Shown here one piece after another: positions 1-4,989 of a stretch of 5,862 nucleotides of DNA. The notes beneath the pieces are model-generated. The model worked only from the letters and a program-made list of their open reading frames with translations. It did no database searches and had not been told where the DNA came from. Both the position numbers and the translations under genes were made by a program. The stretch's first letter is position 1. Each line of letters opens with the position of its first letter. Source of the DNA: Planctomycetota bacterium (GTDB lineage Bacteria > Planctomycetota > Phycisphaerae > Sedimentisphaerales > Anaerobacaceae); assembly GCA_017885385.1 (NCBI GenBank), contig JAFNGF010000131.1, positions 288 to 6,149 of the forward strand, in the 5' to 3' direction.

Positions 1-299
1 TCGGCTTTCAGCCTTTGCTTATAGGTTGTTCCGCGGTACTTAAAGCCCAGCGGGTCACCGGCAGTCAGATCGCCTAATATTTCCTGGAAGGAATCCTCGT
101 CAGCTAAATACTTGATTCGTGTCGCTGCGCGAATGCGAAAGTGATGATTGCATTCCGGGCAAACGTTAAGATTCTCCTCAACTGTCCTTCTATAGAGCAT
201 GTGCTCGCAGCCAGGGCAGCGCAGCCAGAGTCCCTCGGGCATCTCCTTGCGAGGCCTGAGCGAAAAGCCATTCCACTTTGATTTAACCTCTTTGCCCAT
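1..299 (-). CDS. accD: Acetyl-CoA carboxylase carboxyltransferase subunit beta, N-terminal part (runs off left edge)
   Basis: AccD pairs with AccA to form the carboxyltransferase of acetyl-CoA carboxylase, which moves the carboxyl group from biotin to acetyl-CoA to make malonyl-CoA, the first committed step of fatty-acid synthesis in the cytoplasm. About 99 residues are present; the rest lies beyond base 1. The N-terminal zinc ribbon is complete: C28 and C31 (RCPGC), then 15 residues, then C47 and C50 (VCPECNHH), followed by HFRI and a region resembling E. coli AccD (DPLGFKYRGTTYKQRL against its DVLKFRDSKKYKDRL). ATG at 299 is the only sensible start. It lies inside the 3' end of rpe, giving a 17-bp overlap in a different frame. 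The nearest ribosome-site-like sequence, GAGAGG at 303-308, is only 3 nt away, so translational coupling to rpe is likely. The catalytic crotonase-fold part is not in the window. Confidence 0.95.
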   Translation of the reverse strand, partial: MGKEVKSKWNGFSLRPRKEMPEGLWLRCPGCEHMLYRRTVEENLNVCPECNHHFRIRAATRIKYLADEDSFQEILGDLTAGDPLGFKYRGTTYKQRLKA

Positions 300-957
300 A
301 GGCCTCTCGAATGGTGTTTATTGCAGCAGCGCGGTCGGGCTTTGAAAATATAGCATGCCCCACTACGAGCGTGTCGGCACCATAAGAAACCACAATCGGC
401 GCGGTTTGCGAGTCTATCCCGCCATCGACCTCGATTCTTATTCCAGGGCCGACAATCTTTCTAATCCGGGCGATTTTTTTCGCCGCTTCCGGCATAAATT
501 TCTGCCCGCCAAAACCAGGCTGAACCGTCATCACTAAAACCATATCGCAAAGTGGCGCAATCGTTTGTATCTGCTCCACAGGCGTCCCGGGATTTAAGCA
601 GATACCCGCAGTGACGCCCAGCTTATGTAGCTTGTCAATGAGCTTCTTCGGCTCGTCGGCGGCTTCAATATGGAACGTTATATGATTAACGCCGGCCTGA
701 ACAAAATGCTCGGCATACCTTGCCGGCTCACTTATCATCAAGTGGCTGTCAAAAACGAGCCTGCTCACCTTGCGAAGCTTGGCAATTACCGGCGGCCCGA
801 TCGTGATATTCGGCACAAAGTGCCCATCCATAACGTCCAGATGCACCATATTCACGCCCGCCAGCTCGACCGCTGCTATTTCGTCAGCCAGTCTGGCAAA
901 ATCGGCATCCAATATGGATGGCGCAATCTCAATTGTTCCAGCCTTCGGCAACCGCAT
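283..957 (-). CDS. rpe: Ribulose-phosphate 3-epimerase
   Basis: This enzyme interconverts ribulose 5-phosphate and xylulose 5-phosphate in the pentose phosphate pathway (and in the Calvin cycle where present); it is a cytoplasmic metal-dependent TIM barrel. The 224 residues match the usual family length. Visible motifs are APSILDADF (12-20), HLDVMDGHFVPN (39-50), FDSHLMI (69-75), PGFGGQKF (147-154) and VDGGI (177-181). By comparison with characterised epimerases, H39, D41, H72 and D178 are the metal/acid-base set, with D41 and D178 as the catalytic aspartates; all are present, so the enzyme should be active. ATG at 957 gives the family's normal N-terminus, although no Shine-Dalgarno sequence is obvious. 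It lies 80 bp downstream of pgk and overlaps accD by 17 bp. The combination gap-pgk-rpe puts sugar-phosphate interconversion under one promoter. Confidence 0.97.
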   Translation of the reverse strand: MRLPKAGTIEIAPSILDADFARLADEIAAVELAGVNMVHLDVMDGHFVPNITIGPPVIAKLRKVSRLVFDSHLMISEPARYAEHFVQAGVNHITFHIEAADEPKKLIDKLHKLGVTAGICLNPGTPVEQIQTIAPLCDMVLVMTVQPGFGGQKFMPEAAKKIARIRKIVGPGIRIEVDGGIDSQTAPIVVSYGADTLVVGHAIFSKPDRAAAINTIREAYGQRG

Positions 958-1009
958 TTTCGTAAAGGCATTTTACCGTTTGTATCCTGGGTGCCGGTCA
1001 TTATGCAAA

Positions 1010-1028
1010 CCGGCGGTAAAACCGCCGG
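1010..1028 (-). promoter_or_regulatory. GC-rich stem-loop between pgk and rpe
   Basis: A perfect 8-bp stem (CCGGCGGT paired with ACCGCCGG) with a 3-nt loop starts about 10 nt after the pgk stop codon. In the direction of transcription it is followed by TTTGCATAAT, not a clean U-run, so it is unlikely to be an efficient terminator. More plausible roles are partial attenuation or protection of the 3' end of a processed gap-pgk mRNA from exonucleases, which would lower rpe-accD output relative to gap-pgk. A second, competing pairing exists between 993-998 (GCCGGT) and 1009-1014 (ACCGGC). The structure is seen in sequence; the role is inferred. Confidence 0.5.
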
Positions 1029-1037
1029 CTGAATACT

Positions 1038-2276
1038 TTACTTATCATCAAGGATTTCGATACACTTGAACTTCTTTCCCTCTAATAGCTCAAGTGAAGC
1101 CCCTCCGCCGGTAGAAACGTGGCTTATTCTATCTACCAGATTGAGCTTTTCGATGGCACTAGCGCTGTCGCCGCCTCCGATCACACTGCGGGCGCCCTTG
1201 TCTGTCGCCTCGGCAACCGCCAGAGCCACAGCCTTGGTTCCCTCGTCGAAGGGCGGCATTTCAAAGACGCCCATTGGACCATTCCAAACAACGGTCTTTG
1301 CGCCGAAAAGCTTCTGGGCGAAGAGCGTCCGGGTGGCTGGGCCGATGTCCATACCCTGCCAGTCGCGTTCAATGTCACCGGTGACTACTTTGTACCTGGC
1401 TTTGGCTTTGAATTCGCGGGCAACCACCGTATCAACCGGCAAAACCATTTCGCAGCCGATGTCCTTGGCCTGCCCCTGCAGCTCGGTCGCTTTATCAAGG
1501 AATCCATCTTCGCACAAGCTCTTGCCGATAGCGCGTCCTTCGGCCTTGAAAAAAGTGTACGCCATCGCACCGCCGATGAGTATGCGGTCAACTTTGTCCA
1601 GCAGATTCTCAATTACGCCTATCTTGTCGGAAACCTTCGCTCCGCCAAGTATGGCCACAAACGGTCTTTCGGGATTATCCAGGGTCTCTCCCAGGAACTT
1701 CAGCTCCTTTTCCATCAAAAAGCCGATGACTCTGGGCTTGCCTTTCATCGCTAACGGCACGGTATACATTGAGGCGTTGTCCCTGTGGGCGGTGCCAAAG
1801 GCGTCGTCGACATAAATATCCGCCAGCTCAGCGAGCTGCTTTGCGAAATTGTCTTTGGCCGCTCGAAGCTCTTTATCCTCTTTTGCCGCCTTATCTTTTA
1901 TGACTTCTTCCCTATGAAACCGGACATTCTCCAGCAGCATGCAATCGCCCGCTTTGAGAGTTTTTGCCTGCGTTTTGACCTCGGGCCCAATACAATCATT
2001 GGTAAAGGCGACCTTTTTACCCAGCAGCTCCGATAGGCGTTTTGCCACCGGAGCGAGGCTGTACTTATCGTCACGCTCGCCCTCGGGCCTGCCAAGATGG
2101 CTCATTAAAATAAGTGCACCACCTCTATCCAGAATGTTCTTTATAGTCGGCAGCGCCTTGACGATTCGGTCATCGCTGGTGATATTGCCGGCGTCATCCA
2201 AAGGCACGTTAAAGTCGCATCGCATCAGGAGTTTTTTGCCCTTGACTTCAATATCAGCAACAGTTTTCTTTGCCAT
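1038..2276 (-). CDS. pgk: Phosphoglycerate kinase
   Basis: The enzyme transfers phosphate between 1,3-bisphosphoglycerate and ADP, giving 3-phosphoglycerate and ATP, directly after the GAPDH step encoded upstream. The N-terminal substrate domain shows RCDFNVP (19-25), DDRI (35-38, R37), SHLGRP (59-64), LLENVRF (114-120, R119) and DAFGTAHR (158-165, R165), which supply the basic substrate-binding patch. The C-terminal nucleotide domain shows LGGAKVSDKI (210-219), VVWNGPMGVFE (329-339), GGGDSA (367-372) and STGGGASLELLEGK (388-401). The 412 residues slightly exceed the usual 390-400. The excess sits at about 123-142, a lysine/glutamate-rich stretch before the DAFGTAHR motif, and should be a surface loop or helix extension. 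ATG at 2276 fits the family N-terminus; only a weak GGGGT-type ribosome site precedes it. It starts 45 bp after the gap stop codon, consistent with cotranscription. Confidence 0.98.
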   Translation of the reverse strand: MAKKTVADIEVKGKKLLMRCDFNVPLDDAGNITSDDRIVKALPTIKNILDRGGALILMSHLGRPEGERDDKYSLAPVAKRLSELLGKKVAFTNDCIGPEVKTQAKTLKAGDCMLLENVRFHREEVIKDKAAKEDKELRAAKDNFAKQLAELADIYVDDAFGTAHRDNASMYTVPLAMKGKPRVIGFLMEKELKFLGETLDNPERPFVAILGGAKVSDKIGVIENLLDKVDRILIGGAMAYTFFKAEGRAIGKSLCEDGFLDKATELQGQAKDIGCEMVLPVDTVVAREFKAKARYKVVTGDIERDWQGMDIGPATRTLFAQKLFGAKTVVWNGPMGVFEMPPFDEGTKAVALAVAEATDKGARSVIGGGDSASAIEKLNLVDRISHVSTGGGASLELLEGKKFKCIEILDDK

Positions 2277-2321
2277 ATTCTTGTCTACCCCAACGAAATC
2301 TACTAGCTGACGGCGGGCTTC

Positions 2322-3338
2322 TTACAGCAGCTTCGCCATTCTCTCCATAATATCCACGGTGCGGTTTGAATACCCCCACTCGTTATCATACCAGCCGATA
2401 GCCTTAACTGTTTTGCCGATTACCATCGTGCAGAGCGAATCAAAGATGCACGAAGCGGGATTGTTGATTATGTCGCTGCTGACAATCGGCTCATCGCAAT
2501 AAACCAAGATGCCCTTCATAGGCCCGGATGCTGCCTTTTTCATCGCCTCATTAACCGCCCCAACCGTAACATCCTTCTGAACGTTGACCACCAAGTCAAC
2601 GACGCTGCCCACGACAACCGGGACTCTCAAAGCAAAACCGTCGAGCTTGCCTGCAAGCTCCGGAACGACCTCGCCGATGGCTCTGGCTGCACCGGTGGTC
2701 GTTGGGATAATGTTCATAGCCGCTGCGCGCGCCCGGCGTAAATCCTTGTGTATCATATCCGCAAGTCTCTGGTCGTTGGTATAAGCGTGAACGGTCGTCA
2801 TAAGCCCCCGCTCGATGCCAAATGTGTCACTTAGTACCTTCGCCATCGGCGCAAGGCAATTTGTCGTGCAGCTTGCGTTCGAGACGCAATTGATTTCCTT
2901 TGTCAGTTTCTTGTCGTTGACGCCGATAACGATAGTCGCCTCAATTTTGTCCTTCGCCGGCACGGTCAAAACCACCTTCTTGGCGCCCGCCTTTAGGTGG
3001 TCGGCGTATCCGCCTTTGGGCGACTCAGCGGACGTGAACACTCCCGTTGACTCGACAACAACATCGACTCCCATATTCTTCCACGGCAGCTCAGCCGGCG
3101 CCTTTACTGCAAGCACCTCAATCGTCTTGCCGTTAATAATCAGTGAATTGCCCTTCGCCTCGACGGTGCCATTCCATTTGCCCATCACGGTATCGTACTT
3201 GAACAAATGCGCAAGACTCTTGGCGTCAGAAAGGTCGTTGACAGCCACCAAATCCAGATCGCCCTGCCTTTGCGTAATAATTCTTGCCACCGCTCTACCG
3301 ATTCGGCCGAACCCATTAATTGCAACCTTTGTTGCCAT
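2322..3338 (-). CDS. gap: Glyceraldehyde-3-phosphate dehydrogenase, type I
   Basis: It oxidises and phosphorylates glyceraldehyde 3-phosphate to 1,3-bisphosphoglycerate with NAD in the cytoplasm; its product is the Pgk substrate. The Rossmann domain begins with INGFGRIGR (7-15), and N34-D35 after the second strand is typical of NAD rather than NADP preference. The catalytic motif SNASCTTNCLAP (153-164) carries the nucleophile C157, and TTVHAYTNDQ (181-190) carries the activating H184. RRARAAAMNIIPTTTGAA, RVPVVVGSVVDL (238-249) and WYDNEWGYSNR (316-326) complete the family signature. The 338 residues are normal. VVVGS replaces the more usual PT/NV-type residues in the S-loop, a mild variant. 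ATG at 3338 is fixed by a strong AAGGAG site 9 nt upstream. It is the first gene of the gap-pgk-rpe-accD operon. Confidence 0.98.
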   Translation of the reverse strand: MATKVAINGFGRIGRAVARIITQRQGDLDLVAVNDLSDAKSLAHLFKYDTVMGKWNGTVEAKGNSLIINGKTIEVLAVKAPAELPWKNMGVDVVVESTGVFTSAESPKGGYADHLKAGAKKVVLTVPAKDKIEATIVIGVNDKKLTKEINCVSNASCTTNCLAPMAKVLSDTFGIERGLMTTVHAYTNDQRLADMIHKDLRRARAAAMNIIPTTTGAARAIGEVVPELAGKLDGFALRVPVVVGSVVDLVVNVQKDVTVGAVNEAMKKAASGPMKGILVYCDEPIVSSDIINNPASCIFDSLCTMVIGKTVKAIGWYDNEWGYSNRTVDIMERMAKLL

Positions 3339-3347
3339 TTTACATAT

Positions 3348-3353
3348 CTCCTT
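3348..3353 (-). promoter_or_regulatory. Shine-Dalgarno site of gap
   Basis: AAGGAG on the minus strand lies 9 nt before the gap ATG. It is the strongest ribosome site in the operon; pgk, rpe and accD have weak or badly spaced sites. This fits high gap expression, with the distal genes depending more on coupling. Confidence 0.8.
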
Positions 3354-3379
3354 ATTTTCAGTACTGTAAACACGGTTTT

Positions 3380-3423
3380 TCGTCTGTTTAGTCTCGCCCC
3401 AACCATTGGCTTAGCCCAGACGA
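3380..3423 (-). promoter_or_regulatory. 5' leader stem-loop of the gap operon mRNA
   Basis: The inverted repeat TCGTCTG/CAGACGA (3417-3423 paired with 3380-3386) would enclose a 30-nt loop that itself holds a small CCAA-TGG-TTGG hairpin (3399-3409). If transcription starts about 7 nt after the -10 box (near 3424), the stem sits at the very 5' end of the mRNA. Such 5'-terminal stems are known to protect mRNAs from 5'-end-dependent decay; that role here is inference. A competing shorter pairing TCTCG/CGAGA is also possible. Confidence 0.4.
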
Positions 3424-3430
3424 GAGCGTT

Positions 3431-3459
3431 ACTTTATCGACAACGCGGCTGACTGTCAA
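3431..3459 (-). promoter_or_regulatory. Sigma70-type promoter of the gap-pgk-rpe-accD operon
   Basis: On the minus strand a perfect -35 box TTGACA (3454-3459) is followed, after an optimal 17-bp spacer, by TAAAGT (3431-3436), which matches four of six positions of TATAAT. The start site would fall near 3424, giving a leader of roughly 85 nt before gap. It is the best-matching housekeeping promoter in the window and lies where the operon needs one. The 210-bp region 3339-3548 between the divergent gap and discoidin genes otherwise holds only the gap leader and upstream sequence. Confidence 0.75.
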
Positions 3460-3548
3460 GGATTTATTCCACATCGGCTGTATGCCCGTACGCCATACCT
3501 CAAATCTTCGATACCAAACCAGCGACTATACACGTCTTATTACGTAGG

Positions 3549-4271
3549 ATGAAGCGTACAGTTGCAAAATCAGCTATCGCGGCTGGCCTAATTGGCATCA
3601 TATTGTTGGCGATGAATCACCTTGTTCGCCGCGACCCCTGCTTCTGCAGGGGCAAGCTTGTCCCCGCGAAAGCGGTGATGGCGCCCATCGACATCAACCT
3701 GCCTAAAGCGACGTTCCAGGGAACGAAAGAGAATATTCGCGTGGCCAATCTCAGGAAGCTGCCGACTACGCCGCGGCCACCGTTTTTGGCGCCGGCAGGG
3801 ACCAAAAATGTCGCTCTCGGCAAGCCGGTTTTTGCCGGCGATGAATCTCCGATCATCGGCGAACTGGAGATGATCACCGACGGTGACAAGGAAGCAGCCG
3901 ACGGCAGCTACGTGGAGTTGGGCCCATTTCTGCAGCACGTTAGTATTGACCTCGAAGCTCAGCACCAGATATACGCAATCGTTGTATGGCACTATCATAA
4001 GCAGGCCCGGATCTATTTTGACGTAGTGGTGCAAGTCGCCGACGACCGCGATTTTATCACGAACGTCAGGACTCTATTCAACAACGACATTGACAATTCT
4101 GCCGGCCTGGGCGTAGGAAAAGATATGCACTATGTCGAGACCAACCAGGGCGAGCTTATTGATGCCAAAGGTGTGCGTGCTCGATATGTCCGGCTTTATA
4201 GCAACGGCAACAATGCCAACGATTTGAACCACTACATCGAGGTCGAAGTCTACGGCAAAGCCGTTCAGTAG
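3549..4271 (+). CDS. Membrane-anchored or secreted discoidin-like (F5/8 type C-like) protein
   Basis: This 240-residue protein begins with a basic N-terminus and a hydrophobic segment at about 8-22 (SAIAAGLIGIILLAM), a signal sequence or membrane anchor; there is no lipobox cysteine. Residues about 30-42 are encoded by a palindrome cluster (separate entry), and a proline-rich linker follows to about residue 84. The rest, from NVALGKPV (87-94), looks like a discoidin/galactose-binding beta-sandwich: LEMITDGDKEA (106-116), VELGPFLQHVSIDL (122-135), IYAIVVWHYHKQARIYFDVVV (141-161, signature of this subgroup), VADDRDF, LFNNDIDNSAGLGVG and the terminal ARYVRLYSNG/HYIEVEVYGK. Proteins of this fold bind carbohydrates or other surface ligands; the ligand here is unknown and no catalytic domain is attached. 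ATG at 3549 has AGG directly abutting it, so the ribosome site is poor. The gene is monocistronic, divergent from gap and closed by a terminator. Confidence 0.8.
   Translation: MKRTVAKSAIAAGLIGIILLAMNHLVRRDPCFCRGKLVPAKAVMAPIDINLPKATFQGTKENIRVANLRKLPTTPRPPFLAPAGTKNVALGKPVFAGDESPIIGELEMITDGDKEAADGSYVELGPFLQHVSIDLEAQHQIYAIVVWHYHKQARIYFDVVVQVADDRDFITNVRTLFNNDIDNSAGLGVGKDMHYVETNQGELIDAKGVRARYVRLYSNGNNANDLNHYIEVEVYGKAVQ
3635..3675 (+). repeat. Cluster of small palindromes inside the discoidin-like gene (possible in-frame repeat element)
   Basis: Three palindromic units follow one another within 41 bp: CCCCTGC-TTCT-GCAGGGG (7-bp stem, 3635-3652), CAAGCTTG (3653-3660, flanked by GGGG and TCCCC so it can form a larger alternative stem), and CCGC-GAAA-GCGG (3664-3675, a GNRA-type loop). 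They encode residues about 30-42 of the protein, between the membrane segment and the linker, without breaking the frame. The compact palindrome design is typical of dispersed bacterial palindromic repeats, and the CCCCGCGAAAGCGG part resembles ones I recall from other bacterial genomes. No second copy occurs in this window, so repeat status is unproven. Confidence 0.5.
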
Positions 4272-4312
4272 GTGCTTTAACTGCGGTCAGGAAGCACTGT
4301 TGAATAGATGAA

Positions 4313-4338
4313 GCCGAGCCGTCTGCTCGGCCTTTTTT
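4313..4338 (+). terminator. Intrinsic terminator after the discoidin-like gene
   Basis: A perfect 7-bp stem GCCGAGC/GCTCGGC (4313-4319 and 4325-4331) with a 5-nt loop is followed by C and six T. It lies 42 bp after the stop codon of the discoidin-like gene and insulates the sigma factor gene from it. It has no T-run on the opposite strand, so it works in the plus direction only. Confidence 0.9.
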
Positions 4339-4362
4339 GTGCGCTTTGGAGGTAGGGCGGGC

Positions 4363-4396
4363 TACAATAAAAAAACGAAATTTTTGTAAACGAAAT
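4363..4396 (+). promoter_or_regulatory. Putative promoter region and 9-bp direct repeat upstream of the sigma factor gene
   Basis: TACAAT (4363-4368) matches five of six positions of a -10 box, but no convincing -35 hexamer lies 16-18 bp upstream, so it may need an activator or another sigma factor. Just downstream, AAACGAAAT occurs twice (4373-4381 and 4388-4396), with starts 15 bp apart. The direct repeat would overlap or follow the transcription start and could be a regulator site. The 4339-4490 gap otherwise holds the leader structures listed separately. Confidence 0.35.
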
Positions 4397-4420
4397 CTGA
4401 ACTGTGGCCTCTTTAGGTGT

Positions 4421-4458
4421 GGATGTGTGGTTACCGGCACATCCTCGCCATGCATGGC
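4421..4458 (+). promoter_or_regulatory. Leader stem-loop and perfect palindrome upstream of the sigma factor gene
   Basis: GGATGTG (4421-4427) pairs perfectly with CACATCC (4438-4444) around a 10-nt loop. Two bases later GCCATGCATGGC (4447-4458) is a perfect 12-bp palindrome, flanked by CCTC (4443-4446) and GAGG (4461-4464), which can extend it with a 2-nt bulge. The two structures share bases 4443-4444, so in RNA they would partly exclude each other. The second ends a few bases before the AAGGGG site at 4469-4474. Either a protein-binding operator or a leader RNA switch would fit; the sequence does not decide. Confidence 0.4.
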
Positions 4459-4490
4459 TCGAGGTAGTAAGGGGAAAAAGAGTGCCAACG

Positions 4491-4973
4491 ATGGATTTCA
4501 AGGCGTTAGTCGACAAGTACAGTGCAGCGGTCATGAAAACCGCGATCCGGGTTTTGCAGGACGGCCAAAAAGCCCAGGACGTGCACCAGGAAGTATTTCT
4601 GGAAATTTTGCGGCGGTGGCACAAATACAACGGGCAGGTGAACTGGGGCGCATATCTCTACCGGGTCACGGTTCGAAAGGCAATCCAGTTTGCCAAACAG
4701 TTAAGAATGGAACCGTTAGCACAGCAACAGGAATATCGCAGCACAAGGGAAAGGCCGGACGGGCCGTTAAGAACTGCCGAACTGCAACAAAAGCTGACCG
4801 CGTGCCTGGCCAGATTGCCCAAACGCCAGGCTGACGTATTTGTATTTGCGAGAATTGAAGGACTAAGTTACACGAAAATTGCCGAGCTTTTGGATTGTTC
4901 ACAAGAAACAGTCAGAGTCCACCTTCACCGTGCGTTGAAACGATTGGGCCGGGAACTTCGCGACTATTTGTGA
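4491..4973 (+). CDS. ECF-type RNA polymerase sigma factor
   Basis: This is a short sigma70-family protein (160 residues from ATG 4491) that should direct RNA polymerase to a dedicated set of promoters, probably released from a membrane anti-sigma factor encoded next door. Region 2 spans about 5-72, with the core-binding helix QDVHQEVFLEILRRW (29-43) and WGAYLYRVTVRKAI (52-65). Region 4 spans about 98-155, with LARLPKRQADVFVFARIEG (106-124) leading into the helix-turn-helix LSYTKIAELLDCSQETVRVH (125-144) and HRALKRL. Regions 1 and 3 are absent, as expected for ECF factors. The start is uncertain: in-frame GTG at 4482 has AAGGGG at 7 nt spacing and would add three residues; ATG 4491 has only a weak GAG-type site. 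A GTG at 4404 is in frame but would add a non-conserved tail. The stop lies 16 bp before the anti-sigma gene. The gene follows a terminator, so it has its own promoter. Confidence 0.92.
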   Translation: MDFKALVDKYSAAVMKTAIRVLQDGQKAQDVHQEVFLEILRRWHKYNGQVNWGAYLYRVTVRKAIQFAKQLRMEPLAQQQEYRSTRERPDGPLRTAELQQKLTACLARLPKRQADVFVFARIEGLSYTKIAELLDCSQETVRVHLHRALKRLGRELRDYL

Positions 4974-4989
4974 ATAGGATAGATGAGCT

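Noticed and set aside
1066..1815. A long plus-strand open frame (249 codons) opposite pgk, and another at 1119-1754
   Set aside because: Both are antisense to a fully convincing pgk. The first has low-complexity serine/proline/alanine composition, neither resembles a known family, and no start signals are evident.
3340..3345. ATG-TAA minimal start-stop in the gap leader between the Shine-Dalgarno site and the gap ATG
   Set aside because: It is only 2 nt from AAGGAG, too close for initiation, while the gap ATG at 9 nt is well placed. Probably chance.
3527..3532. TATACA as a -10 box for the discoidin-like gene
   Set aside because: No -35 hexamer at 16-18 bp, and it would leave a leader of only about 10 nt. 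Possible, but not supported enough to list.
3588..4034. Minus-strand open frame (148 codons) opposite the discoidin-like gene
   Set aside because: The plus-strand protein has a coherent signal/anchor and domain; the antisense frame has no recognisable motif or ribosome site.
4272..4297. 6-bp inverted repeat GTGCTT/AAGCAC just after the discoidin-like stop codon
   Set aside because: Short stem, 14-nt loop and no T-run; the real terminator is at 4313-4338.
4404..4490. N-terminal extension of the sigma factor from GTG 4404
   Set aside because: The added residues overlap the leader stem-loop and palindrome, resemble no sigma region, and have no ribosome site.
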